Shown: positions 16,882 to 25,127, numbered from the stretch's first letter. The stretch is DNA of 38,108 nt from Gammaproteobacteria bacterium (GCA_016207405.1 JACQPQ010000058.1:1-38108), one strand, 5' to 3'. Notes: generated from the sequence alone by a model not told the origin. A program made the numbers and translations.

Positions 16882-18575
16882 CTGAAAATTTTGCTGAACT
16901 TTTAAAATCCACACTGACACAGACGTCCATTCAAGTTGGGAGCGTTTTGATAGGAAAGGTCGTTCGTATTGAACAAGATTTCGTGGTGGTGGACGTGGGG
17001 TTAAAGTCTGAAAGCATTATTCCAATTGAGCAATTTTATAATGCGCAAAAAGAGCTAGATATCAAACTGGGAGACGACGTTGAAGTGACGCTTGAGGCGC
17101 TTGAAGATGGATGGGGCGCCACTCGTGTTTCTCGAGAAAAAGCCAAACGAGATCAAGTCTGGCGGGAAATAGAGGCGGTTTACACTAAAAATCAAATTAT
17201 CAAAGGGGTTATTGCAGGCAAAGTAAAGGGCGGTTTTACGGTGGATGTCAAATCTATCAAGGCGTTTTTACCAGGTTCTTTGGTGGATGTGACCCAAGTG
17301 CGAGAAGGGGAGCTCGTGGATGGAAGCGTTTTAGATCTTAAGGTTGTCAAAGTTGACCGGGAGAAAAACAATGTTGTGGTTTCCCGTCGGGCTGTTGTCG
17401 AAGAAAACTCCATCGTTGAACGGGAAGCTTTGCTGTCAAAACTAGAGGACGGCATGGAGTTAACGGGTGTCGTCAAAAACTTAACGGATTATGGTGCTTT
17501 TGTGGATTTGGGTGGGCTCGATGGCCTCTTACACATCACAGACATCTCTTGGAAACGCATTAAGCATCCTTCTGAAGCACTAAAGGTGGGCGCGGAAATT
17601 AAAGTCAAGGTGATTAAATTCGATAAAGAAAAAAAGAGGGTGTCTTTAGGGATGAAGCAATTGAGCGACGATCCTTGGTGTGATATTGAACGTCGTTACC
17701 CTGTCAGTAGCCGCATATTTGGGACTGTGACGAGTACGATGGACTATGGGTGTTTTGTGGAGATTGAAAAAGGCGTAGAGGGGCTGGTACACGTCTCTGA
17801 GCTTTCTTGGACCAACAAAAACATTCACCCCAATAAAGTGGTCAAGCCAGGGGATGAAATAGAAGTCATGGTTTTGGAAGTCGATGAAAAGGGAAGGCGT
17901 ATTTCGTTAGGGTTTAAGCAATGTACTCCGAATCCTTGGGTTGCGTTTTCAGAAAATCATAAGGTAGGAGAAAAAGTGGTGGGTAAAATTAAGACCCTTA
18001 CTGATTTCGGAATTTTTGTTGGGTTAGAAGGGGATATGGATGGTCTTATCCACTTATCGGATATTTCTTGGCAGGAGGCTGGCGAGGCGGCCATTAAAAA
18101 TTATAAAAAAGGGCAGGAAGTTGAAACTCAGATTTTAGCGATTGACCCAGACAGGGAACGGGTTTCTTTAGGGATAAAACAACTCATTCCCGATCCATTC
18201 ACGCACTATACGGAAGAGCATCCTAAAAACAGCATTGTCTCAGGTTCTATTTCAGGGGTTGAGGCGAATAAATATATGGTTGCTCTTGCAGAAGAAGTCC
18301 AGGCCATTTTATGGGCTTCTGAAATCCCGGAAGAGGGAGAAGATAAAAAAATCATTTTAAAAGTTGGCGATACTGTGGAAGCCAAAGTCACACAAATTGA
18401 CCGGAAAAAGCGGTTGATTTATATTTCCATTAAAGCGAAAGACGTAGAAGAACAAAAACAAGCACTTAAGAAACATCAGGAAGATAACAAAGAAAAAGCT
18501 TCAGCGTCCCCCAAAAAAACACTGGGTGACCTTCTAAAAGCTCAAATGGACCAAGCTAAGAAGGATAGGATGTAG
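16878..18575 (+). CDS. rpsA: 30S ribosomal protein S1
   Basis: S1 binds mRNA on the 30S subunit and is needed to start translation of structured or weakly Shine-Dalgarno-led mRNAs. The 565-aa protein (E. coli 557) contains six S1 repeats; repeats three to five are clearest, with the patterns DYGAFVDLGGLDGLLHITD, DYGCFVEIEKGVEGLVHVSE and DFGIFVGLEGDMDGLIHLSD. The lysine-rich tail ends at a TAG that lies inside the first copy of an intergenic repeat, so the last codons may have been replaced by repeat sequence. Given the many weak ribosome binding sites here, S1 function is relevant. Confidence 0.98.
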   Translation: MTENFAELLKSTLTQTSIQVGSVLIGKVVRIEQDFVVVDVGLKSESIIPIEQFYNAQKELDIKLGDDVEVTLEALEDGWGATRVSREKAKRDQVWREIEAVYTKNQIIKGVIAGKVKGGFTVDVKSIKAFLPGSLVDVTQVREGELVDGSVLDLKVVKVDREKNNVVVSRRAVVEENSIVEREALLSKLEDGMELTGVVKNLTDYGAFVDLGGLDGLLHITDISWKRIKHPSEALKVGAEIKVKVIKFDKEKKRVSLGMKQLSDDPWCDIERRYPVSSRIFGTVTSTMDYGCFVEIEKGVEGLVHVSELSWTNKNIHPNKVVKPGDEIEVMVLEVDEKGRRISLGFKQCTPNPWVAFSENHKVGEKVVGKIKTLTDFGIFVGLEGDMDGLIHLSDISWQEAGEAAIKNYKKGQEVETQILAIDPDRERVSLGIKQLIPDPFTHYTEEHPKNSIVSGSISGVEANKYMVALAEEVQAILWASEIPEEGEDKKIILKVGDTVEAKVTQIDRKKRLIYISIKAKDVEEQKQALKKHQEDNKEKASASPKKTLGDLLKAQMDQAKKDRM

Positions 18576-18645
18576 GGTGGACAAAGCGAGCGTGAGCTTA
18601 GCGACCCACCAATTTAGGATGTAGGGTGAACAAAGCGCAAGCGTG
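18567..18645. repeat. Tandem intergenic repeat between rpsA and ihfB
   Basis: A 22-bp sequence starting AGGATGTAGGGTG occurs at 18567-18588 and again at 18616-18637 with one mismatch (period 49). Between them lies an imperfect inverted part, GGTGG (18576-18580) against CCACC (18606-18610). The motif resembles the dispersed GTAGGGTGGGCAAAGCG elements of many gammaproteobacteria (from memory). The rpsA stop codon lies inside the first copy. Confidence 0.75.
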
Positions 18646-18672
18646 GCCGGCATGAGATTTAGGAACAATAGC

Positions 18673-18960
18673 ATGACACGTTCAGACTTGATTCACTGGA
18701 TTTCTAGCGAGCAGAAAGACTTTTTGCAGTCGGATATCGATATGGCCATCCGTGTTGTTTTGGATTACTTGTCGGAATCTTTAGCATTAGGGCAACGCAT
18801 TGAAGTAAGAGGCTTTGGAAGTTTTTCTTTAAAATACCGAACGAGCCGCCGTGCGAGGAATCCTAAAACAGGAGAAAGCATAACTCTCACCAGTAAATAT
18901 ATCCCTTACTTTAAAGCGAGCAAAGCTTTATTCCGACGAATGAATCCTCCGCACACCTAA
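18673..18960 (+). CDS. ihfB: Integration host factor beta subunit
   Basis: IHF-beta pairs with IHF-alpha to bind and sharply bend DNA at promoters, origins and recombination sites. From ATG 18673 the product is 95 aa (E. coli 94) and begins MTRSDLI, like E. coli MTKSELI. The beta-arm sequence RIEVRGFGSFSLKYRTSRRARNPKTGE with the intercalating proline region is present. An upstream in-frame GTG (18643) adds ten residues encoded by repeat sequence and is rejected. AGGA lies about eight bases upstream of the ATG. It follows rpsA in the usual order. Confidence 0.96.
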   Translation: MTRSDLIHWISSEQKDFLQSDIDMAIRVVLDYLSESLALGQRIEVRGFGSFSLKYRTSRRARNPKTGESITLTSKYIPYFKASKALFRRMNPPHT

Positions 18961-18978
18961 TCCTCTCCAACCAACCCA

Positions 18979-20154
18979 ATGGAATGGTTCCACTTAGAAG
19001 ATAATTTTTTGCTACTGTTCTTTTTTATGGCGACAGGGATAGGATGGTTATTAGGTCGATTTCAAGATAAACAAAGTCAGCCATCGTCTTCTCCTGTGAA
19101 TGGACGTCGTTCTCCATCCATTTTTCCCGCCATAGTTGAGAAAACAACCGATGTATTTATTAAGATGTTAGAAGCAAGTCCTGAAAGTATTGAATCGCAT
19201 ATTGCATTGGGTAACTTATTTAAAAGTAAGGGGGACTTAGGAAAAGCGATAGAGATCCACCAAAATGCGATAGGGCGAGAGGGGGGAACGCTTGCTCAGC
19301 GGTCCACAGCCCGTTTAGCGTTGGCACAGGACTTTTTAAGTGCAGGATTGTTTGATAGAGCTGAAACCTTATTTTTAGATTTGCATAAAAGTGGAGAATA
19401 TCAGGAGTTATGCCTTGAATTTTTGGCGGGGTTATATGAGCGAGAACATGACTGGGTACGTGCTATCGAAACGGTACAGCATTTAAATTTGCATAATGGT
19501 CAACCTGGAGCTTCTGTTGTGGCTCATTATTTCTGTGAGTTGGCGCAAAAAGCGCTCTCAATGAATCAAGTCGAGCTTGCGCGACAACATCTGGAGAACG
19601 CTCACAAACAGGATAAAAAATGTGCAAGAAGCACTCTCCTCCTAGCTGAAATAGAGATAAAACACGGAAATCATGAGGCAGCTCTAAGCGCTTACCTGCA
19701 GACAAGCGAGCAAGAAAGCGCTTTAATACCTGATATTCTTCAACCCTTAAAAATCTGTTACCAGAAAATAAATGATCTCGAAGGGTGGGGAAAGTTTTTA
19801 AAAAAATGTTTAAAGGAAAGCAAAAAAATACCCATCATTTTAGCATTTACAGAAACGATACGAGAAAAAGAGGGCAGCAAGGAAGCCATTAAGTTTATGT
19901 TAAGTGAACTGAGGATGCATCCTTCTCTCATTGGGCTTTATCATTTGATTGGATATTATGTGGAATCAAAACCTGTGAAGGCCAAAGAAGATGCGCTTAT
20001 TTTGCAAGATTTTATTGGCAAACTGGCAGAAGCCAAATCGCACTATCAGTGTCACTTTTGTGGATTTACAGGCAAAATTTTGTACTGGCAGTGTCCAAAC
20101 TGCAAGCGGTGGGGCACAACGTTTTCTTATTGGGAAGAACAAGGGGAGATATGA
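18979..20154 (+). CDS. lapB: LPS assembly/LpxC-turnover protein LapB (YciM)
   Basis: LapB is an inner-membrane-anchored TPR protein that directs FtsH to degrade LpxC and so sets the level of lipopolysaccharide synthesis. The 391-aa product (E. coli 389) has an N-terminal membrane helix (about 9-26), TPR repeats beginning near SHIALGNLFKSKGDLGKAIEIH, and a C-terminal rubredoxin-like metal site: Cys358, Cys361, Cys372 and Cys375. It lies 18 bases after ihfB. E. coli has lapA between ihfB and lapB; no lapA is present here. It overlaps trpS by ATGA. Confidence 0.96.
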   Translation: MEWFHLEDNFLLLFFFMATGIGWLLGRFQDKQSQPSSSPVNGRRSPSIFPAIVEKTTDVFIKMLEASPESIESHIALGNLFKSKGDLGKAIEIHQNAIGREGGTLAQRSTARLALAQDFLSAGLFDRAETLFLDLHKSGEYQELCLEFLAGLYEREHDWVRAIETVQHLNLHNGQPGASVVAHYFCELAQKALSMNQVELARQHLENAHKQDKKCARSTLLLAEIEIKHGNHEAALSAYLQTSEQESALIPDILQPLKICYQKINDLEGWGKFLKKCLKESKKIPIILAFTETIREKEGSKEAIKFMLSELRMHPSLIGLYHLIGYYVESKPVKAKEDALILQDFIGKLAEAKSHYQCHFCGFTGKILYWQCPNCKRWGTTFSYWEEQGEI

Positions 20155-21359
20155 ATTCATTGCATCGAATAGTCTCAGGCATGCGTCCGACAGGATATCT
20201 CCATTTAGGGCATTATCATGGCGTCCTTAAAAATTGGGTAAAGCTTCAAGAGACGCATCGATGCTTCTTTTTTGTTGCGGACTTGCATGCGCTGACAACG
20301 CATTATCAGGAATCGCATACAATAGCAAACTATATGGAAAGCATGCTGGTCGACTGGCTATCGGTAGGGATTGATCCAAAAAAATCTGTTGTGTTCATTC
20401 AATCGGCTGTGCCTGAGCATGCGGAGCTACATGCCTTGCTTTCCATGATCACGCCTTTGTCTTGGCTAGAAAGAGTCCCAACCTACAAAGATTATATCCG
20501 TGATTTAAAAGGGAAGGAGGGCGCGACCTATGGGTTTTTAGGGTATCCGCTTCTTCAGAGTGCAGACGTTCTAATTTATAAAGCAGCGGGCGTTCCTGTG
20601 GGTGAAGACCAACTTCCTCATCTGGAGGTCGCGCGTGAACTCGCGCGACGGTTTAATTTTTTATTTGGTTTGAATCCGGAGTTTTTAAAACACGTTCAAG
20701 GGCTTATTTCTCATATGGAACCGGTAACGGCCAAGCGGTATGAGCGGTATCGAAAAGCCTATCTTGAAAAAGGAGATGGACAAGCACGACAAGATGGGAA
20801 AGATTTAGTTATGGGGCTTTCCTCTCTCACAGAAGGTGATAAAGAATGTTTACTGGGATATTGTGAGGGTACTGGGAAAACAATTTTGCCGGAACCGGAG
20901 CCCATTTTAAATCCTGCGGGAAATCTGCTCGGAATAGACGGCAGAAAAATGTCAAAATCCTACCATAACACGATAGGGTTGCGAGAAGAGCCGAGGGTCG
21001 TCACTCAAAAAATTCGGACGATGCCGACTGATCCCGCGCGAGCTCGGAGGGAGAATCCGGGCAATCCAGAAAAATGTCCTGTTTGGCCTTTACACCGTGT
21101 GTTTTCGAGCGACGAGACTCAAAAATGGGTGATGAAGGGGTGTACGACGGCAGGGATCGGCTGTTTGGAATGCAAACAACCGGTTATCGATCATATGTTA
21201 AAAGAAATTGAACCCATTCGAGAGCGAGCCAAAGAATGGGAAGCAAAGCCCAATCTTGTGCACCGTATTGTAGAAGAGGGTAACGAGGTAGCGCGAGCCG
21301 AGGCCCAAAAAACTTTAAAAGAAGTCAAGCAAGCGATGGGGCTTTTCTCGCATTTTTAG
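20151..21359 (+). CDS. trpS: Tryptophanyl-tRNA synthetase
   Basis: TrpRS charges tRNA-Trp with tryptophan. I chose ATG 20151, which overlaps the lapB stop by ATGA and has GGGGAGAT just upstream; it gives MNSLHRIVSGMRPTGYLHLGH with the class I HIGH-type motif HLGH at 18-21. KMSKS is at residues 266-270. The 402-aa product is longer than the E. coli enzyme (334) and contains an insertion between the catalytic halves, including GYCEGTGKTILPEPEP, and an extra cysteine pair (GCLECKQP), as in the long TrpRS forms of several gammaproteobacteria. It converges on trpE with a 4-bp overlap of the two stops. Confidence 0.96.
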   Translation: MNSLHRIVSGMRPTGYLHLGHYHGVLKNWVKLQETHRCFFFVADLHALTTHYQESHTIANYMESMLVDWLSVGIDPKKSVVFIQSAVPEHAELHALLSMITPLSWLERVPTYKDYIRDLKGKEGATYGFLGYPLLQSADVLIYKAAGVPVGEDQLPHLEVARELARRFNFLFGLNPEFLKHVQGLISHMEPVTAKRYERYRKAYLEKGDGQARQDGKDLVMGLSSLTEGDKECLLGYCEGTGKTILPEPEPILNPAGNLLGIDGRKMSKSYHNTIGLREEPRVVTQKIRTMPTDPARARRENPGNPEKCPVWPLHRVFSSDETQKWVMKGCTTAGIGCLECKQPVIDHMLKEIEPIRERAKEWEAKPNLVHRIVEEGNEVARAEAQKTLKEVKQAMGLFSHF

Positions 21360-22813
21360 TCGAGTATATGTATGGCTTGCATCAACACATGACTTTTGTT
21401 TAAGCTCTCTTTCCATTCCTCCCTAGGAATGGAATCTGCAACAATCCCAGCTCCTGCTTGAAGGTAAATCGTGTCCTGTTTAATGATCGCCGTTCGGATG
21501 GCAATCGCCATATCCATGTCATCCTGCCAGGAGAGATAACCAATCGCGCCAGCATAAGCACCTCTTTTGCTGGGCTCCAGTTCATCAATGACTTGCATTG
21601 CTCGGATTTTAGGAGCCCCGGTTACGGTTCCGGCTGGAAAGGTCGCTTTAAAAGCATCGAGTGCAGTTAATCCCTCTTTTAATTTTCCGTGCACCTCCGA
21701 TACCAAGTGCATGACATGGGAGTAACGTTCTAAATCCATGCATCGGCTGACGTGCACAGAGCCCACTGCCGCAACACGACCGATATCGTTTCTTCCCAGA
21801 TCGATTAACATGAGGTGTTCTGAACGTTCTTTGGGATCGCTTTTGAGTTCTTCTTCTAATCTGTGATCTTCATCGTCCGTTTTCCCTCTTCGCCGGGTTC
21901 CGGCAATGGGGCGCACGGTCAACTCTTTGCCTTCTTTCCGAACTAAAATTTCTGGGGAAGCGCCAACGATATGAAAGTCCTTTAAGTTTAAATAAAAATG
22001 ATAGGGAGATGGATTGAGGTGCCTTAAGGCGCGGTAATACGAAATGGGGGAGTCCAAAAAAGGCGCTTGAGATCTCTGTGAGAGTACGACTTGCATCGTT
22101 TCCCCGTCCAAGATGTATTGTTTGATTCGAGTCACTGCCTTTTCAAAGGCCGCTTCGTTAAATTCGGGACGAAATTTTTCTGTAAGTGCCATCAAAGAAA
22201 GGGTTTCTTTTTGGCGAAAAGGATAATGTAAAAAAGGTTCCTTGAGCGGTTGGTGAAGCCCTTGTTTGAGCGCTTTTAGTTTTTCCTGTGCAGCCTGTTT
22301 GGATTGTGAGTCCCCATCCACCGCCATAACTACGAACCAAATTTTACCGGTTAGTTTATCCAGAATGATGACTTCTTTAGAAACAATCCATACGGCATCT
22401 GGAATTTTGAGTGGATCATCAGAAGGCTCTGTGGGAAGAAGAAGTGGCTCAAAAGAGCGAACGAGATCATATCCAAAATACCCTACCCATCCTCCGTAAA
22501 AAGGGGAAAAAGGTGCTTGAGGGGGGACGTGAAAACGCTTCTGAAAACTTTTTAACCAAGCAAGCGGCTCTGCATGGGAGGTGTGTTCAATGCACACGCC
22601 TTGGTCAAATATGCGGATTTCTTTCCCATGGACAGTAATAATGAGGGAGGAGGGCAATCCTATAAAAGAATAACGTCCCCAGCGTTCATCGCCTTGAACC
22701 GATTCTAAGAGGTAAGAATAAGGCCCTTGTGCCAGTTTAAGATAAAGACTTAAAGGGGTTTCTAAATCAGCCAGGCATTCTTCAATGTAGGGAGTTAAGG
22801 CATAAGGATTCAT
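21356..22813 (-). CDS. trpE: Anthranilate synthase component I TrpE
   Basis: TrpE converts chorismate and ammonia to anthranilate, the first committed step to tryptophan. The 485-aa protein has the N-terminal regulatory segment LLESVQGDERWGRYSFIG typical of TrpE rather than PabB, and the active-site motifs LIDLGRNDIGRVA, TFPAGTVTGAPKIRAMQVIDELEP and GAGIVADSIPREEW. The glutamine amidotransferase partner TrpG is not adjacent. The gene ends the purM-pduO-ccmH-trpE run. Its ATG touches a (TAGGGTT)6 array and has no Shine-Dalgarno-like sequence. No trp leader peptide is visible upstream. Confidence 0.95.
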   Translation of the reverse strand: MNPYALTPYIEECLADLETPLSLYLKLAQGPYSYLLESVQGDERWGRYSFIGLPSSLIITVHGKEIRIFDQGVCIEHTSHAEPLAWLKSFQKRFHVPPQAPFSPFYGGWVGYFGYDLVRSFEPLLLPTEPSDDPLKIPDAVWIVSKEVIILDKLTGKIWFVVMAVDGDSQSKQAAQEKLKALKQGLHQPLKEPFLHYPFRQKETLSLMALTEKFRPEFNEAAFEKAVTRIKQYILDGETMQVVLSQRSQAPFLDSPISYYRALRHLNPSPYHFYLNLKDFHIVGASPEILVRKEGKELTVRPIAGTRRRGKTDDEDHRLEEELKSDPKERSEHLMLIDLGRNDIGRVAAVGSVHVSRCMDLERYSHVMHLVSEVHGKLKEGLTALDAFKATFPAGTVTGAPKIRAMQVIDELEPSKRGAYAGAIGYLSWQDDMDMAIAIRTAIIKQDTIYLQAGAGIVADSIPREEWKESLNKSHVLMQAIHILD

Positions 22814-22860
22814 TAGGGTTTAGGGTTTAGGGTTTAGGGTTTAGGGTTTAGGGTTTGGGA
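22814..22860. repeat. Telomere-like heptamer array (TAGGGTT)x6 between ccmH and trpE
   Basis: Six perfect TAGGGTT units occupy 22814-22855, then one decayed unit TGGGATT. The unit is the same as the plant telomere repeat TTTAGGG, which is coincidental. The array begins at the base next to the trpE start codon and encodes the last residues (PNPKP) and the stop of ccmH. Confidence 0.97.
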
Positions 22861-23272
22861 TTTTTGAGTCTCGGACGAAAAAATGATACAGGCTCCAAAA
22901 TCCAAGAAGCAAAAGCACACCCGGCATTATCCACAGGAGAAGCGTACGCGCGTTCACGGGAGGCTGATAGAGCACGAAAGTTCCATAGCGCTCCACCATA
23001 AACTGAAGAATTTCTTTTTCGGTTTTTCCTTCTTGAAGATGTTTGTGGATCAGCGTACGAAGATCTTCTGCAAGTGGCGCTTGGGATTCCGCAAGACTTT
23101 GATTTTGACACACTACACAACGCAAACTTCGAGTAAGCGCCTGGAAGCTTTTTTGTTCTTTTTCCGTTTCGAGTGTCTTCAAGGCAGCTTCCGCGTTTAG
23201 AGTCTTAGGTATGAAAGCCATGACAAGGGCAATTCCAAATAGAAGGGATAAGAAGGCATGGCGGTAGGTCAT
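22841..23272 (-). CDS. ccmH: Cytochrome c maturation protein CcmH
   Basis: CcmH is the periplasmic thioredox subunit that presents reduced apocytochrome c to CcmF. The redox motif is LRCVVCQNQSLAES (E. coli LRCPKCQNNS). I chose ATG 23272, which begins a normal signal/anchor sequence MTYRHAFLSLLFGIALV (143 aa); an upstream ATG at 23308 overlaps pduO and adds twelve residues. A second membrane helix follows the CXXC domain (RTLLLWIMPGVLLLLGFW). There is no fused CcmI-type TPR domain. The final PNPKP and stop are heptamer repeat sequence. It is separated from ccmF and ccmG by more than 15 kb. Confidence 0.93.
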   Translation of the reverse strand: MTYRHAFLSLLFGIALVMAFIPKTLNAEAALKTLETEKEQKSFQALTRSLRCVVCQNQSLAESQAPLAEDLRTLIHKHLQEGKTEKEILQFMVERYGTFVLYQPPVNARTLLLWIMPGVLLLLGFWSLYHFFVRDSKIPNPKP

Positions 23273-23283
23273 GAGAAGAGTGG

Positions 23284-23838
23284 TTAGTGATTGGTGAGAG
23301 GTTCCCATAAGATCTCTGGTTTACCCAAGTGACGAGCGAGTGTCCTAGAAATAACAAACAGAAAATCAGATAATCTATTGATATATTTAAGTATTTCTGG
23401 ATTTATTTTTTCTATTTTACTTAAGGTCACGCAGCGTCGTTCTGCACGCCGGCAAATGGTTCTTGCTAGGTGACAAGCCGCGCTTGAAAAAGGGCCTTTC
23501 GGAAGTATAAATTCTTTTAAAGGCGGCAAATTTTGGTTGAGCGAATCCATGTTTTTTTCAAGGTGTGTGACACAGTCGGCGGTTATAACCGTTAAACCAG
23601 GGGTGGCGAGTTCTCCTCCAATATCAAAGAGACGATGCTGAACTTCCGTAAGCCAAGTCACTATTTGAGGAGGCAAGTTAGGCTCCGATAAGATGAGACC
23701 CATCGCACTATTTAACTCATCGATAGTCCCATAACATTCTACACGCGGGTGATCTTTTTCAATTTTGGATTTATCGCCTAAGCGTGTCATGCCAAAGTCG
23801 CCAGCGCGAGTATAAATTTTAGTGAGTCGATAACGCAT
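23284..23838 (-). CDS. PduO-type cob(I)alamin adenosyltransferase
   Basis: This enzyme adenosylates cob(I)alamin with ATP to make adenosylcobalamin. The 184-aa product has the N-terminal ATP-binding loop TRAGDFGMTRLGD, the segment GTIDELNSAMG, and the core RTICRRAERRCVTL...INPEILKYINRLSDFLFVISR. These match the PduO/MMAB family rather than CobA/BtuR or EutT. Symbols such as pduO, atr or cobO are used for this family, so none is fixed here. It follows purM by six bases of heptamer repeat and lies 11 bases before ccmH. No B12 riboswitch or B12-dependent enzyme gene is visible in the window. Confidence 0.93.
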   Translation of the reverse strand: MRYRLTKIYTRAGDFGMTRLGDKSKIEKDHPRVECYGTIDELNSAMGLILSEPNLPPQIVTWLTEVQHRLFDIGGELATPGLTVITADCVTHLEKNMDSLNQNLPPLKEFILPKGPFSSAACHLARTICRRAERRCVTLSKIEKINPEILKYINRLSDFLFVISRTLARHLGKPEILWEPLTNH

Positions 23839-23857
23839 TTAATCCTAAATCCTAACT
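23839..23857. repeat. Heptamer units at the purM-pduO junction
   Basis: On the minus strand GTTAGGATTTAGGATTAA contains the purM TAG stop and places AGGA a few bases before the next ATG, giving both a stop and a ribosome-binding-like sequence. Confidence 0.8.
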
Positions 23858-24840
23858 ACATGTCCAATCACCATCGCCGTTTCGCCCAACTGATCCAGTG
23901 TCTTTCGTGTGACATCCGCGTGTTCGGGTGCAACACAGACACACATCCCAATACCACAATTAAAGGTTCTCATAAGTTCTTGTTGGTCACATTCAGCTTC
24001 TTTGGCCAGCCAGTCAAAAATAGGGGGCATTTTCCATAGCTCGGTTTCAAGATGAGGTTTCATCCCTTGTGGTAGGACGCGAGGAATGTTTTCTAATAGC
24101 CCGCCTCCTGTAATATGAGCAATTGCCTTAACGGGAACACGTTGGATCAGTTCACAAATAGATTTGACATAAATTCGAGTGGGTTCGAGCAAAACTTCCC
24201 CTAAAGTTTTTCCATGGAAGGGGGAGGATAATGGAATCTGCTTGATATCAAGTATATGGCGGATGAGCGAATATCCATTGGAGTGGGGACCCGACGACCC
24301 GATGCCTATCAATACATCCCCTGGCGTAACGGTTTTGCCATCAATAATAGCGGATTTTTCGACAACACCTACACAAAACCCGGCTAAGTCATAGTCTTGG
24401 CCGCTATAGTGGCCAGGCATTTCTGCGGTTTCTCCTCCTACGAGGGCAACGCCTGCCATTTGGCACCCCTTGGCAATACTTTTAATAACATTCGATGCGA
24501 TCTTGAGATCTAAGTGTCCGGTTGCATAGTAATCGAGAAAAAAAAGAGGCTTAGCGCCACATACGATCACATCATTGGCGCACATCGCCACTAAATCGAT
24601 GCCAATTCCTTCATGTTGTGAAAGTGCGAGGGCTAATTTGAGTTTTGTTCCGACTCCATCTGTCCCAGAAACCAAAACGGGCTCTTTATAAAGACCTTGA
24701 GAGAGTTCAAATAAAGCAGCAAATCCTCCAATGCCTGAAAGAACACCCTTTGTGTAAGTGCTTTCAGCAGTTTTTTTAATTGCATTGACGAGCGCATCGC
24801 CTCTATCAATACTGACTCCAGCATCTTGATATTTGATCAT
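23845..24840 (-). CDS. purM: Phosphoribosylformylglycinamidine cyclo-ligase PurM
   Basis: PurM (AIR synthetase) closes the imidazole ring in the fifth step of purine synthesis using ATP. The 331-aa product has SGTDGVGTKLKLAL, DLVAMCANDVI, LDYYATGHLDL, LVGGETAEMPG, GSSGPHSNGYSL, HITGGGLLENIPRVLP and FNCGIGM, all core family motifs. It lacks about ten residues at the C-terminus compared with E. coli PurM, ending GHVVRI, where VVRI and the stop are encoded in heptamer repeat. purN, its usual neighbour, is not present. It heads the purM-pduO-ccmH-trpE run. Confidence 0.97.
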   Translation of the reverse strand: MIKYQDAGVSIDRGDALVNAIKKTAESTYTKGVLSGIGGFAALFELSQGLYKEPVLVSGTDGVGTKLKLALALSQHEGIGIDLVAMCANDVIVCGAKPLFFLDYYATGHLDLKIASNVIKSIAKGCQMAGVALVGGETAEMPGHYSGQDYDLAGFCVGVVEKSAIIDGKTVTPGDVLIGIGSSGPHSNGYSLIRHILDIKQIPLSSPFHGKTLGEVLLEPTRIYVKSICELIQRVPVKAIAHITGGGLLENIPRVLPQGMKPHLETELWKMPPIFDWLAKEAECDQQELMRTFNCGIGMCVCVAPEHADVTRKTLDQLGETAMVIGHVVRI

Positions 24841-24852
24841 GAAAGATTATCC

Positions 24853-24881
24853 TTGATTATTCTCCTCAATTTTATTATCAT
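24853..24881 (+). promoter_or_regulatory. Sigma-70 promoter of the tRNA-fMet/rimP operon
   Basis: TTGATT (24853-24858) and TATCAT (24876-24881) are separated by exactly 17 bases. Transcription would start near 24888, about 20 bases before the tRNA. The position directly upstream of metY fits a strong promoter for the whole nusA-infB operon. Confidence 0.6.
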
Positions 24882-24907
24882 TTTTCAGGGTTCAGAACAA
24901 GGTTTAT

Positions 24908-24984
<77 letters not shown>

Positions 24985-24987
24985 ATT

Positions 24988-25077
24988 AGGGTCCGTCAAG
25001 GAATAACTCTCATTTTGGCGCCCAAATCTGGGCCCAAGATGGGATGCCAAAATGAGAGTTATTCCTTGACGGACCCT
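24988..25077. repeat. 90-bp perfect inverted repeat (MITE-like)
   Basis: Two perfectly complementary 32-bp arms (24988-25019 and 25046-25077), beginning AGGGTCCGTCAAGG, flank a 26-base centre that contains a further small hairpin (GCCC/GGGC). The element starts three bases after the tRNA CCA. It has no coding capacity. Perfect arms suggest recent arrival or strong constraint. It could be a miniature inverted-repeat element or an RNA processing/termination structure. Confidence 0.92.
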
Positions 25078-25087
25078 TGACTAAAGA

Positions 25088-25109
25088 ATGGGCTACGAGC
25101 CCATTTTTT
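25088..25109 (+). terminator. Rho-independent terminator/attenuator before rimP
   Basis: A 7-bp stem ATGGGCT/AGCCCAT with loop ACG runs directly into TTTTT. It would separate the abundant tRNA transcript from partial read-through into rimP-nusA, as seen in principle at E. coli metY. Confidence 0.8.
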
Positions 25110-25127
25110 ATTTGTAGAAACGTCGAA

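Noticed and set aside
22814-22855. Telomere of a linear replicon or eukaryotic contamination (TTTAGGG repeat)
   Set aside because: The array has six units, lies inside a bacterial operon and encodes the end of ccmH; similar degenerate units occur at many other gene junctions.
23284-24840. B12 riboswitch controlling the adenosyltransferase gene
   Set aside because: Only six bases separate purM and this gene and no B12-box-like sequence is visible upstream of purM.
24985-25080. Prophage or island attachment site at the 3' end of tRNA-fMet
   Set aside because: No integrase, no duplicated tRNA 3' end in the window, and the downstream genes are the normal rimP-nusA operon.
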